Assembly: GCA_023374025.1 (NCBI GenBank)
Contig: SIJG01000108.1
Coordinates: 387,937 to 451,936 of the forward strand
DNA: 64,000 nucleotides
Direction: 5' to 3'
DNA from: Heterodera schachtii
Taxonomy: Eukaryota; Nematoda; Chromadorea; Rhabditida; Heteroderidae
The notes under the pieces were generated by a model. The model saw only the letters and a program-made list of their open reading frames with translations, did not search any database and had not been told where the DNA came from. Made by a program: the position numbers and the translations under genes. The first letter of the stretch is position 1. Each line of letters opens with the position of its first letter. Positions 32,561-45,600 of the stretch are shown here, one piece after another.

Positions 32561-33198
32561 CAGGGTTTCGATCTTAAAATTTTGAAAATCCTCATTTCAG
32601 CCATAAAAAATTCTCATTTTTTAAAACATTATAAAATTGCGAACAAAATCAGTCAACTGTCATATTAAAACAATCATGGCGCTTATCAGCGCCGCCGGAC
32701 CTATTTTTTTTAAAAAATTAGCCCAAGAATCGCAAAATTTGTAATTTTTGGTAAAAATTTATAACAAACTCATTTAAAACCACCAAACAAATTCGATTTT
32801 TATTGTTTTAATGAATTGACAATTCTCTTAAATTTTTTGCTTTTAAATCGCTTTTTTTGTGCGCGGTTTTTCCGAAAAAACTTTTTGGGAACGTTGGGAG
32901 GGTCAGTGCCGATAGGAGCTGCCGGAAAAAAATTGAGATTTTGAGTGCGATTTGTTAACAGATTTTGTCAAAAAAATTATTCTGATTTTGACTGAGGATT
33001 TTTCGGAAAAATGTTTATGATTTGAAGAAAAAGTTCGAACATTTTGCAAATATACCTAATTTTCCAAAAAATCATGCGTTTTTGTCACTTTTTTATCAAA
33101 AGACCACAAAATCCGCAAATCCTCATTTTCCAAAAAAATCCTCTTTGACTCTCTAAAAGATCAAAAAATGAGGAAAAATGCTCAGAATCAAAACCCTG
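32561..33198. mobile_element. hAT-type MITE carrying two GC-dyad copies
   Basis: Left CAGGGTTTCGATCTTAAAAT, right ends ATCAAAACCCTG. The 8-bp duplication ATATAAAA is perfect (32553-32560, 33199-33206). Phrases of AAAATCCTCATTTT repeat near both ends. Inside are two degenerate GC dyads at about 32678-32699 and 32908-32925, in opposite orientation, linking that dyad family to a hAT element. Confidence 0.88.
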
Positions 33199-33498
33199 AT
33201 ATAAAATGACAAAAATTTCAATTCTTAAATTTAGCAAATAAAAGCTTTTGCCTCAAATTACCAGCCCATTTCATTTTATTGGCTTTTCTTTTTATAAATT
33301 GCTTTTTTAAAAGTACTTGTCAATTTTTGTGTAAATGCAACATTGCCATCATTAAGTGATGGATTATGTAGACCTAATCGGCTAAATGGGAAGGGAGTGA
33401 CGGCGGTTAGGCGACTCCGATCACTTCCCACCCTAATGGCTACTAAACCGTCAAGAGATTAAGTTTTCGCGACTCAACCGAGACCGGGGTATACCGAC

Positions 33499-33720
33499 AT
33501 TTCGCCAACTTACATTTCGCCAACTCAGCAAAAAACATTCATTTCGCCAACTCAACCAAAACATTCATTTCGCCAACTCAGCAAAAACATTCATTTCGCC
33601 AACTCAACCAAAACATTCATTTCGCCAACTCAGCAAAAAACATTCATTTCGCCAACTCAACCAAAACATTCCTGAGTTGACGAAATAAATGTTGGCGAAA
33701 TGATCAGTTGGCGAAATGTC
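33499..33720. repeat. Tandem/inverted array of TTTCGCCAACTCA phrases
   Basis: Units of about 26 bases alternate cgccaactcagcaaaaacat and cgccaactcaaccaaaacat from 33520 to 33670. The array opens with GACATTTCGCCAACT (33499) and closes with the exact inverse AGTTGGCGAAATGTC (33706-33720), so it is bounded like a transposable element. The last part (33672-33720) is in inverted orientation. No target duplication found. Confidence 0.85.
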
Positions 33721-33935
33721 ATGGAGCCATACAAACAGAAATGACAGCAAAAAAAGGACAAAAGCGAAAAAAGGACAGCCAAAGGATTTGACCCAAAGGA
33801 GCACAGTATTCTATGATTTTCCCCGCATTTCTGCTCGAAAGCTTCCCCTTTTTAATGTATAAAATAAAAGGCATAGAAAGAAAAGAAAAATAGAAGGTAA
33901 TTAGAAAATCAACAAATGCTCAATCAATCAATGCT
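33721..33935. other. Spacer between the phrase array and the SPRY fragment
   Basis: A-rich sequence with no exon or repeat recognised. It would hold the 3' flank of the minus-strand SPRY fragment. Confidence 0.3.
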
Positions 33936-34305
33936 TCAATGAATGTTTCTCAATTCAGAGAGTTTTTGATTGAATTTGAATTTCTCTAAACCAAAATTGG
34001 CCGTAATTTCGTCTTCATGGTCAAACAAAGCAACGAACGGAAATAATTGGGCAAAAGCAGAAGATTGACCAAGGAAAAAATCGGGAGAATCTGTGAAAAA
34101 AAGAATGAATAATGGGTTATTAAATAACAGAACTTTAAATATTATTGTCTTTGATTTTCTAAAAAATTTCAATAAAAGAATAAATATTCATTAAACAAAC
34201 CAAAAGGACGTCCATTCTTTGTGAAAATTATCTGTCGGGTGGCCAAATTAAAGCCGCATCCGACAACATTACCAGCAACAAATTCATAATCAAATAGCGC
34301 CTTTT
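33936..34305 (-). pseudogene. C-terminal fragment of a SPRY-domain gene
   Basis: The last exon (34090-33936) reads DSPDFFLGQSSAFAQLFPFV then DEITANFGLEKFKFN, ending in a stop. The exon before it (about 34305-34202) reads [20 protein letters not shown] then [10 protein letters not shown]. The joint is in phase (G|AT), as in the tandem-SPRY gene. The start of the upstream exon is preceded by an in-frame stop, and the earlier SPRY blocks (GWRSVFA, FYFEI, GTYAYE) were not found to the right. This is either a truncated, inverted paralogue of the neighbouring SPRY gene or one with distant exons. The sequence is closer to canonical SPRYSEC proteins ([14 protein letters not shown]) than the tandem gene is. 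Confidence 0.7.
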
Positions 34306-35795
34306 AGAACCAATTCCGATCATAAACAACAGGAAATTGTAAATTTGAATATTTATTAAAATTAGGCTGCAATTTAATATTTAATTATAGGCAGGTGGAA
34401 AAGTAATTACTAATTAAAATAATTATATTATTCGAATAATTTTCCGGACAAACATTTCGGGCGATTTTTGAAATTGGTAAATTTCAATATTTTTGAGAAC
34501 TTAAGGGGTCAAATCACAAAAACATTTACTCGGATAAAATTCTTTGTCGTTGCATCATGCTTCGCTTGGTCCATGTGATAGCGCATGTTAGAGAATGGCC
34601 TTTTTGGGGAAATCGAAACCAGTCAGTATTATGGGTGATAGTAACTTTATGAATGATGCAGGGACAATTTCTAACAATTTATCCGTGATAAAAAATGGCC
34701 TTTTAATCCCCTAAACTTAACACACGAATTATCTTGTGTAGTCCATTTTAGTGACCAGGGTCTTTGTCAATTCTAATGTTTTCTATTCAATAACCTTCGG
34801 AAAATGATCAAATTTCGCCACACTTCAGTCTCTATCTGTGGACTCTCTAAAGATAGCATACAATTCTTATGTAGCAATATTTATTAATCATTTTGATGAT
34901 AATTTTCATTTTGATCAGATTCGTAAGATATCAGCATAAATTCTTGAAAAATCAATATTACTTCCAAGACCGTAGCCAGAAAAAAAAAATTTGCGGAGGG
35001 AGAGGGGGAATCCGAAGACCTTTTTTTGCTCTTATGACCAAAATTTTAAGTGTTATTTGAAAATTTCAGCGCCGGGCAGGAAAAAAAACAGGAATTTTTA
35101 GCTTGTAGCCATTTTTCGCAAAAAAAAGAAAAAAAGAATTTTTGCCATTTTGGGGTGAAATTAAAAAAAAAAAAGACAGAATTGGGATCCGCCGGCGGTG
35201 CCGATAGACCGGGAAAATTTTTTGAAATTTTAATGCATTTTTAATGAAATTTTTAGGAAAAAACGCAAAAAAAAAAGCACTAAAGGCACGAAATTCCCAA
35301 AAAGGCAACAAAAAAAAAGAAGCATAATAAAACCCAATTAACAAGGTCATAGATAAGATGGATGAAATCATATGACAAATCTGATGACAATTCAAGATCA
35401 GCGCCTCCCGAAAATTCGTAGGTTTAATGTTTTTGACCCAAAATAAAAATTCGAATATCTGACCCCACATTCTTCTTCATTCTTCATGATTGCCCAATTG
35501 TTGGTCGTTTCCCCTGAATAAAATTTTTTAAAGTTTATTAAATAAATTTCTGGTCACTGTTTTCAACACTTTTTAATCACATTCGCCTGGGTCATTAGCA
35601 CCCGATGACAAAAAGCACCAATAATTGGTGGATGTCCCCAAGGAAATTATGTCAAAAATAAAAGAAATAAATATTTCCGTCGGAAAGAATCAACAAATAA
35701 TTGGGCAAAAATGTGCAACAAAAATGATCACCAGATCAATTTGTCCATTCAATAATCTCAAAATAAACAATCATTTCTCAAGAATTCCGCACAGT
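34306..35795. other. Gene-free stretch with one GC-dyad copy
   Basis: No exon recognised. CCGCCGGCGGTGCCGATAG at about 35190-35208 is a GC-dyad copy in inverse orientation, with the usual gaaaattttttgaaatttt flank. Confidence 0.4.
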
Positions 35796-37256
35796 TCAAT
35801 GACCTTTTGAGGTGCTTTGGCCAACTTCTTCTTCCGCAGACAATGGCCTAAATTAAGTGCAAAATTTGAATCCATCCGATGAACATTTTGGTAGAAGAAA
35901 ATTAGTGAATGGCATTGGTAAATATTTTTTAAAATTTCAATAAAAAATGACAAAATAACCGAAGGTGAGGGCCACAGTATTAAAATCACAAGCTTATTTC
36001 GAGGTTTCAGGAGCGAAGAAATTGATTCTGACATTCATTTTCTGAGACCAAATTCGAACACAAAAAGTCGAAAATTAATATAAAAAAAGTTTCGTGCAAT
36101 TTTAGCGAGAAATTTTACTCTTCCATCGCAAAATATTCAAAGCAAATGCAAGGAAAAACCAAATTTAATTTTGATTTGTTCAAAAAAAAAGTTGGGAGGG
36201 CCTACGGTGCATTACGGGAAAATTTGCAAAAATTCGATTATTTTACGGAAATTTTTAAATTCTCGGGATTTTTGGCATTTCGTCAATAGTCACTTGATGA
36301 TTTATACTCACCCAATGCAATTGACATCACGCAAATTAATGAAGACACCGTTCAATTCGTTTGCCCAATTTTTGTCCTCCCACTGAACCGCCGTCTCCCC
36401 AATTGGGCCGCGCTTCATCACCCAAAAATTGCTTGCTCTGATCAGTGTCAACTTTTCCTGGGTTCGTTCGTTCACCAATTCAATTGGAGCATTTGGCATT
36501 GAATCACAAATGCCAAGTCGAATTTCGTAGTTGGCAAAAGTGGTGGCACAGAGAAATGCCTAAACAATGGGAAACGGAGACATGAAAAGCAAACGCGAGA
36601 GTTCCATGCTAAAGCAAGAATTCGGCATTTTTTTAGGATGGTTTAGGGGTTTCGTATATTAACTTTTGAAATTAAAACCAGGAAATTCCAAATTTTTCAA
36701 AACACTTACATTTTTTAGCTTACAATTTGCAAAAATTTCAAAAATCATGCAACCTAAACCCGTAAATGCGCAAGACTCAAATTTTTAATTTTTACATCAA
36801 TTTAGGAGGGGGCGACCTTTATGACAATTTCGTTGATCCAAAATTTCATTCGCTACCCATAAGCACAGCAACGCAATCGCTTCGGTTGTCCATCTTTTGT
36901 CGGAATGTGTAACCATTTGCACAGCGCATAGCCAGCAGAAAAAGGTCCATAAGGCCCATTAAAAGCATCAATCTCAGCGCGGAACAGCCAATCGAAATAG
37001 ATTGATCTCAGAGGTTGATTAGATCAGTGAGAATTGTCGGCGAAATGTAGCGAAGCAAATTGTCCAAATGATCACCGTCGGGAAAGGCCAAGCGGCGAAT
37101 GTTTGGCACAAAAAATGGCCAAATTTCAGGGGCAAAAACATTCCAAATTGGCTTCTGGACACCGCTTTTACGGAGAGGAGGAATAAGCAATTGCAAATTG
37201 GTGCCTCTTCCATCTTGCGTATGTGGTTATTATTAACGAAATCTCCTCATTTAAAA
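35796..37256 (-). pseudogene. F-box-like copy C, damaged and cut by the assembly gap
   Basis: Last two exons are intact: 36559-36312 (AFLCATTFANYEI, ELVNERTQEKLTLIR, MKRGPIGETA) and 35847-35796 (GPLSAEEEVGQ, then stop), with the same splice sites as A and B. The large middle exon (37256 to about 36850) reads GTNLQLLIPP, IWPFFVPNIRRLAFPDGDHL and SPTILTDLINL, then a stop at 37008, and resumes in another frame as SIYFDWLFRAEIDAFN and ALCKWLHIPTKDGQPKRL, then a second stop (CCAYG-stop). The F-box part lies in or beyond the N gap. Two disruptions in one exon suggest a pseudogene, although proximity to the gap allows for sequence error. Confidence 0.75.
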
Positions 37257-37890
37257 NNNNNNNNNNNNNNNNNNNNNNNNNNNNNNNNNNNNNNNNNNNN
37301 NNNNNNNNNNNNNNNNNNNNNNNNNNNNNNNNNNNNNNNNNNNNNNNNNNNNNNNNNNNNNNNNNNNNNNNNNNNNNNNNNNNNNNNNNNNNNNNNNNNN
37401 NNNNNNNNNNNNNNNNNNNNNNNNNNNNNNNNNNNNNNNNNNNNNNNNNNNNNNNNNNNNNNNNNNNNNNNNNNNNNNNNNNNNNNNNNNNNNNNNNNNN
37501 NNNNNNNNNNNNNNNNNNNNNNNNNNNNNNNNNNNNNNNNNNNNNNNNNNNNNNNNNNNNNNNNNNNNNNNNNNNNNNNNNNNNNNNNNNNNNNNNNNNN
37601 NNNNNNNNNNNNNNNNNNNNNNNNNNNNNNNNNNNNNNNNNNNNNNNNNNNNNNNNNNNNNNNNNNNNNNNNNNNNNNNNNNNNNNNNNNNNNNNNNNNN
37701 NNNNNNNNNNNNNNNNNNNNNNNNNNNNNNNNNNNNNNNNNNNNNNNNNNNNNNNNNNNNNNNNNNNNNNNNNNNNNNNNNNNNNNNNNNNNNNNNNNNN
37801 NNNNNNNNNNNNNNNNNNNNNNNNNNNNNNNNNNNNNNNNNNNNNNNNNNNNNNNNNNNNNNNNNNNNNNNNNNNNNNNNNNNNNNNNNN
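37257..37890. other. Assembly gap (N)
   Basis: 634 unknown bases. Open frames drawn through it are artefacts. It separates the gene-bearing left part from very AT-rich DNA, so the join rests on scaffolding evidence not visible here. Confidence 1.
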
Positions 37891-40800
37891 GAAAAATTTG
37901 ACAAATTATAAAACTCAAGAGTTTATTTAAATAAGCCAAAAGCCATAAAACAAATGAATATCATTATATAAAATGGTTATCAATTTTAAAGATTTTTTAA
38001 GCGTCACCCGCCAAACCGAGAGCAATAAACGAAAAATCAGCCTAGAGATTTAATTAAAATGGCTATTAAATGATTTAAAATGATTAGAAAAGACAATGTG
38101 TTGTAAAATTATTATTTAATTGCGAAAGAAAATTCTAATATTTCTCATTTCACAATAAAAATACAAAATAACAATTATTAAATAATATAGAAATCAACTA
38201 AATATAAATTTTTTTATTAAATTAAAATATTAATTCACTATTTAACCAAAAATAATTTATTGTTGTTTTTCCAAAAATGCTTATCTATTAAATTAACAAA
38301 TGCTAAAAATTTATATTTAAGCAATTGTAAAATAAAAAATTATTAAATAAAAATGATCGAGTCATTGGGACTGAAAGTAAAAAATCGAAGTAATTGAAAT
38401 ATTTTAAGATTTTCAAATTTGACGGAATCATATTGATTATTTAATTTTAGTAATGCTTTTTTTTTTTACAAAAAAACAGTAAAATGCCAAAACATGGATT
38501 TTGCCAATTTAATCTTACAATAATTTAGAGCTTCGATTAACGTTTACCAACTTTATAGCTAACTTGGAATCAAAATGAAGAAGTGATCGATAAAATGACC
38601 GAGCGCCGTTGGCGGGGCGATTTACCTGAGCACATGGTAATTGTATAAAAAATAGTAACAAAAAAAAACAGTGCAAATAAATGACGGCTTTATATTCAAA
38701 AAATATTTTAACAAATAATTTCTTTCATTTTTTACAAAAAAAAAATATAAATAATTAAATATACTTATTATGATACTTAAACACTTATATTTAAATATTT
38801 ACAAAAGGCAACTAGTACATATTTTTTAATTTAGAAAGCAATTATAGAGAATTAAAAAGAATTCAATTAGAATCATAAAAATAGCAGAAAAAAATGTTGA
38901 AAAGATTGACAATTTATAAATCAAATTTAGGAATAATCCCGGATTAATAAAAAGAAATAACATATTATAAAAATTCAAAAAGAAAGCATAAGAAACAAGA
39001 TTTAAATAATGATATTAACGAAACTATTTATGACCTTTTGCGATGCTTTAAAGACAAATTAATTTGTAAAAAATAAATATGACCAATATAAGAAATTTGA
39101 AAATTAATTAAGAAAAAGATTTCAAAATATTTTTATAAAAATTTTTACATGGACATTCAGAAATATCGAATAAAAATTTAATTACTTATTTTTTCAAAGA
39201 ATAAAAACAATAAAATTCAAATACGAACTTTACAGCGCCGCGCTCAGCCTTTGAGTCCATTGAACGAAGAAGAAAAAGACATTAAAATAGATTCATTTAA
39301 AACAAATTAAATTATTCATAAAATAATAATTCACAATTTATAAATGAAATTTATTCAGCTTTTTATATTTAATTATATTATTAAAATATGAATATAATTT
39401 GAAAAAATCACTAAAAGTTAACTAAAAGCATATGAGTTTTGTTATTATCTTTAAAAATTAAATAATTACAATAAAAAACAAATATCAAAATTAAATTTCA
39501 TTTAGATAACATAATTTTTAGCTAAAGCGCTGTTATAAAACAACATATTCAATATTATAATAAATTTATTTATTCTTTCTATGTATTCTTCTATATAAGT
39601 GGATTTCAATCAAATTTCCTACATTAAAAAGTAGTAATTGGTATAATAAAAATATTAAATTGATTTGTCGGTTCCAAGACCGAACAAATTTTTAAGAAAA
39701 TTTTCATCAATTTAATTTTTTTCATATTTTTTAAATTATTTTCTTGATGGGTTAATTTTTCTTAACATTTTTGCATATATTTAATTCATATATTCTTAAA
39801 TAGTTATTAAACTAATTTGGCAAGTACAAATCATATTTATCAAGATTATAAAATTTGTTTTTTAATTATATATAATTATTTAAATTTTCTTTAAAAACTT
39901 TACCCTGCTCATTTATAAATTCTTCTTTTGGATCCAAAATTATTATTTCAATTTTTGTATTAGTTTCTTGATTTTCACATCACCTGTTCCCGTTAAAGGC
40001 TTTTTGTCTTCTTTTGGTATATTTTAGTTGTAAATTTTATAATTTTATATTTTTAATAGATATTTATAATTTTATTAAATAATATTTTATTTTTTTGTTA
40101 CATTAATCTTCTTTTGATTCTATACTTTTATACATTTTGGATAAATTATAATTATATTTAATATTTTGTTAAAAATAATTTTAATTTCAAATAAGAAAGT
40201 AGGTCCAGCGGTTCCGATAGGCGCCTCTGAGTAAAATTTGCAATTTTTTATGTGACTTTTTAAGATTTTGTAAAAAAAAATTAGCAAATTCTATTTTGAG
40301 CAGTTTTTATGAGAATAAAGATTTTAGGGGCCGGCAAAAATTTTGTATATTTTACATCCATTTTAAGATTAATTTCGGATCAAATTTTGAATATTTTATA
40401 TGGATTTTGGTTCTTTTAAACAGCTGAAATTATACATATTCCCAAAAATCCCTTAACTTCTATATTCAAACTTTGAATTAGACATTTCCAAAATAATTAT
40501 TAAATTTTAAAATTTTTTTGTTTCCGAAATAATTGATATTATAAAACTTATATATCCATAATTTTTTATTATTTATTTGCATTTTTCTTGATAAGTTAAT
40601 TTTTTCTTAACTTTTTTCGCCCTCGAATAAATATTTCTTATAATTAGTAAATTTGGGTCAACAATAAAAAAATCAAAATTTTAATGACTGAATGGAAATT
40701 AATCTCTCGTCGGTCTCTATTTGTAAACTGTTCTCTTATCCACCTTTCTCTTATTTTCCCATACTCGTTTGCCCACTCTCTCTTTTACCGTACCCCTCCC

Positions 40801-42290
40801 TTTTTGTTAATTGGTTGTCGCCGTTGCATTTACTTCTTTTATCACACAGTCCTCGATTATTAATTTTTTAAATTTTCTTAATGTATTTAATTTTTTAATA
40901 TCAATTTTATAATTTCGTCATTCTTAAATATTATTGTAATTCATTTTAAGGTTTTAGATATTTTTAAATTGTTTTTCACTTATTTTCAAGTTTTCCTATT
41001 ATTTTTGAAACGAACAATTTATCAATCCATGTTTATTTATTGAAAATTAAGAACTTATTTAAAAGCAACGAAATTTTATCTCATTAGAATGATTTTAATC
41101 ACATAGTTAGTCAATTAAATTATTGTCAGTAATATTAAGATAATTTTTTTTAGAAATCTTTGTAATTTTATATTTTTCTTGAATAATAATATAATCTTAA
41201 CAAGAAAAAAAAAATTAAAGTCATAAATCAAGAATTTTATACCGTTTTAAAGAATTCTTGAAAAGAAAAAAAGAAATTAGATAAATATTTTGGAAAAAAA
41301 CCCGAAAATTGTCAAATTTTATTAATCACAAGCCTATTTAAAATTTTATTAAACAAAATTAATTATTTTAATAAAATTGAAAAATTAATTATTATTTTAA
41401 ATAAATAATTAATAAAAACATAAATTAAAATACAAATTAATGTGTAAAAATTAATAATAAAAAATTTTGTTTTTAATAGTTTAAATACTAACAAAATGAA
41501 TGATTAAAAAGATAAGGTTCTGAATTATAATTCCTTAAAAACATATAAATAGAAGACTTCCAACAGCAGATTGAAAATGTGTATCTTGGCAAGAGATTTA
41601 TTTAAAATGGTAAAACTTTAATAATAAATAGTTTAAATCGTTGGTACAGTAAAATGATAGAAAAAACTTTCAAAAACATTAAGAAGTAATTATTCAGACG
41701 ATTTAATTATTTATTGTGCAAATAATTTTTTCTAAAATTTGGCTTTAAATTTATTAAATAATTATGGAAAAGAGATTATTCATAAAAAAATTATTATTTA
41801 AAAGATTTAATTATTCTATTATGATTATTCAGTTTTTGTAAATTAATTTTTTTATCTTTTTATTATTCATCCATATATCCTTTTATATTTTTGCTCTTTT
41901 AATTATGTGATTACTACTAAAAATTTTATTGTCTCATTTTTGGATATGAATTTAAGAAAAATTTTTTGATTTTAATAAATTTAAAAATAGATACCAATTG
42001 TTTAAAATTAATTACCATTTCATAATAGGGTTTTGCAAGAACTATTAGTTGTGCTTTTAAATTAATTACAAAGATTCCTAAAGAAAATTATCTTAATATT
42101 ACTGAAAATAATTTAATTGACGAACTATGTGATTAAGTCATTCTAATGAGATAAAATTTGGTTGCATTTAAATAATTATTAATTTTCAATAAATAAACAT
42201 GGATTTATAAATTTTTCGTTTAAAAATATGAGGAAAACTTGAAAATAAATGAAAAACAATTTAAAAAATAATTTAAAAACCTTAAAATGA
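37891..42290. other. Very AT-rich, gene-poor DNA
   Basis: No gene recognised. Two GC micro-islands have splice-like contexts: 38597-38638 (ATG then TERRWRGDLPEHM and a GTAATT donor) and 39232-39282 (TTTACAG then RRAQPLSPLNEEEKD). A GC-dyad copy lies at about 40203-40227. A pyrimidine-rich stretch occurs at 40700-40800. Confidence 0.45.
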
Positions 42291-42660
42291 AGTAGCGCGG
42301 CCGTGCGCGGTGGGGCGTGCTGGCGTTGGGACTGGAACTCCAAATTGGGAGGGCAAATGGGGAACATTGGGGAAGGAACTCATGAACTCCCGAAGGAAGG
42401 GTCCCATGGGATGATCAAGCCCAGGGAGCCCATCCCGCCTTTGATGGACACACTCTGGGATAAGTGGCTTTATTCCGGAGAGACTAAAGTTACTTCGATT
42501 GAAATGGCGAACATTAAATACAAGTGAAAAATGAATGTGATCGATCAATTATCATCGGGAGGGGCGGTACAATAAGCAAAAGGGAAATGAAATAAATGTG
42601 AGAATGTGAAATTCCTAGGGCTTCGGCCGGCAAACAAGAAAACCCGGATCTACCTTACAA
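42291..42660. other. Isolated GC-richer island of unknown nature
   Basis: About 370 bases near 50% GC inside DNA that is otherwise about 80-85% AT. The plus-strand frame 42303-42527 (GTG, no ATG) and a minus frame are both open, but neither matches a family. Sequence includes gcgcggtggggcgtgctggc, cccatgggatgatcaagccc and ggcttcggccggcaaac. Candidates are a conserved exon, an RNA gene or an insertion of foreign or organellar DNA; I cannot decide. Confidence 0.4.
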
Positions 42661-45600
42661 TGAGTTACAATATTATTTAAGAATGACAAAATTATAATAT
42701 TGATATTAAAAAATTAAATACATTAAGAAAATTTAAATCCATGAAACTAATTAAACATAATAATAATTTTTTATTAATAATTGATAGGTTTCAAGGTCGT
42801 CGAAAATTTTTGTAATATTTTCATATTTGTTGTTTGAGTTTGGCTTTTCCAAACATCTAGCAATCTGGAACATAAATCTAAATATTTTAAAAATGCTAAT
42901 GTATTATTTGGATATTATTTAAATTATTAAAATTTTAATTTTTTTTTGAAAATAATTCTAAACTTTAAAGGGTGCAGCATTTAGTTTCTAAAAAGAGTTT
43001 TTTAAAAATATTGGGAATAGCTTTTTAATTTTATTTTCATTATGTCGCCACATGTCATTTTTGTTACATTATTTAAGTTGTTGCTTTAATTTGTTAAATT
43101 GATGCTTTTAATTTATTTAGTTTTATTTTTAAGTTTACATTAAAAATTCTTTTATGTAGACTAATAGAAAAAATTTATTTTTGTTCTTATTTTTTTCTTT
43201 TTACAATTTGTGATTATTCTCAAAATTTCAGCATTTATCGTAATAAACCAGCCAATTCTCAGCGAGCGGTATCGCTTTAATCACTTGCACCACAAATGTT
43301 CATTTTTGTTTTGTGTTGTTTGAGTTTTTTTTAATGTGGGTTTGTTTTACTATAATTACACTTTTATCTTTTATTATTTTAATTAAAGAAAAACTTAATT
43401 TTTTTTAATATTATGAATATTTTTTAGTCATATTTTTGCTGGAATTTTTTTACACCGTAAGCTTAATTTTATTTACTTTTCTGAACTTATCAAATGAAAT
43501 TTTTTGCAAATACTTTGTTATCATTATATATTTTATATATATAGTTAAAAATTTATTTTTATCTAGAGATTAAGGGGTAGGCACGCCGTTCGGCCTTTAA
43601 TAATATGCATGTTTGTATTAAGATAAGAATTGGCAAGATTAAATATTATTAAAAAATTTAAATAAAGAAAAACTAATTTTATATCGCTATTTATTAAAGT
43701 TGTGTTTATTTACTCAATATTCATATTATTTTCAATGGGCATATAAAATTTTATTAATTTTAAATGTCCATTTATTTAATAAAATAACATTTATAAATAA
43801 GTTAATTAATTTCTTATTGCACATTATGTGTCGTTGCATTATGCACATAGTCGATTAATATATATTTATTAACCGTAGTAATTAATAACATTATTGATTT
43901 TATTAGGGCAAAATTTAATTTTCCATTTTGGCAAATCGCCAAATTATTTTTTAATCGTTTTTTTTGCTTTACTTGTGTCTTTGTGCCATTTTTCGTACAG
44001 TGGCAGCTAATTAGTGCTTATAGACAAAAATTTAAGCTATTTTAGAAAATTTTGGTAATGATGAATTATTTAAAAAACATAATTATTTCTTTTTTATTAA
44101 AACTGATTTTTATTAATCGAATTTTGATTTATTTATGGATTTAATTTTTTGTTTTATTTTAAATTTCTTGTTTTCTTGTTGTTTAGTAGGGTTTTGTTTC
44201 CATGATAAATGGGCCAATGTTTACGAAAGGAATTAGGAAATTCCAATGTCCATTTTTTTGCGGAACTTCTGATTTCATGTTTAAAAATATTTTATCTATT
44301 CACAAATTATTGTCTTTTTTTTCTTTACAAAAATGTGCCCTTTATTTTAATAATGAAAATTTTAAAATTTGTTTATTTATAACAGTAAATACAATTACAT
44401 TAATCTTTATTAAGTATTTGTTAGAATTTGTCCTGCGAAGTTTTGGGATTGATCGATGTGCAATAACATTAATAATTTTATTTTTGCATTTATGCCTTTT
44501 ACGTTTTTCATTGAATTTTATTTTTAATTTAAGAATTATTATCACCCTCATTAATTGTTAATTTTTAAAAATTTATTAAACTATTACTATTATTAAAGTA
44601 GGAAAATTGACTGTATTAGAAACAATAATTTCAGTTTTTTCATTTCTATTCATTCGGGTATAATTGAGTTCATATAATCCAATTTCTATGAATACATTAT
44701 TATTTAGTAATGAATTAAATTTTTAAAATAATTTCTCATGATGAGTTCCTTACCAATGTAAGGTACAAGTTGGCGTTTGACTTTACCACCATAAACTAAA
44801 TATTCAAAAATTTTTTAAAAACTTTTTTTATTCATTTATATTTGGTTTAAAATTGCTTTTTGTAATATCGAAAATTAATTATTTTTTATTATTAATTTAT
44901 TCATTAAATTGTTTAACTAATTAAACTGAATAAAAGGTAATTTATTTCTAATATATTTTTGAATTATAGTTATTTATTTATTTATAAAAGGATGTATTAT
45001 ATATGCTAATAAATTCTTTTTCCATACTCATATTTTTGTTCTTAAATTTACGGGAAATTGAAGAAGTCCTTTTTTTACATTTATTTTCAAATCAAATTTT
45101 AATTCATATTATAATTTTGCTATAGAATAAAGAAGTAATTATTATTTTTTGATTAGAAGTTCTTTTAATAAAATCCATGTCCGTGACAATCTTTGCTATA
45201 GTTGGTGAGAAAGCGTTTACTTATTTAAACCTTTATTTGAATCTTTTATTCCAAATTAGTTTTTCATTATTATTATTCTTATTGCTTCTTTTTATTTATT
45301 TATATTGTAATTTGTTATAAATTATATTCAAATTTATATATTATTATATTAATACTTCTAAACTAATAAGATTTTGAAGTGCAATTAATTTCGTTTTTTT
45401 TTGTCCGCCAGTCTATTTTTGCTTCAAGAAATTCGATTTGATGTTGCCATAAGCTTCGCACTTTTAATTAAGAAACCCAAATCGTAGCAAATTATTAATA
45501 AAAGTTTTATATTTTATTGATTTTAACATTATTTGAGAGATTGTTTAAGCCAACATTTTTACAGTTATGTGGAAATCATATTAAAAACATTCAAGTATTG

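Noticed and set aside
33499..33720. CRISPR-like array
   Set aside because: Repeats are contiguous phrases without unique spacers, lie in a eukaryotic genome, and are bounded by inverted copies of the same phrase.
37068..37939. Open frames of 217-277 codons on both strands
   Set aside because: They run through the N gap; nearly every residue is unknown.
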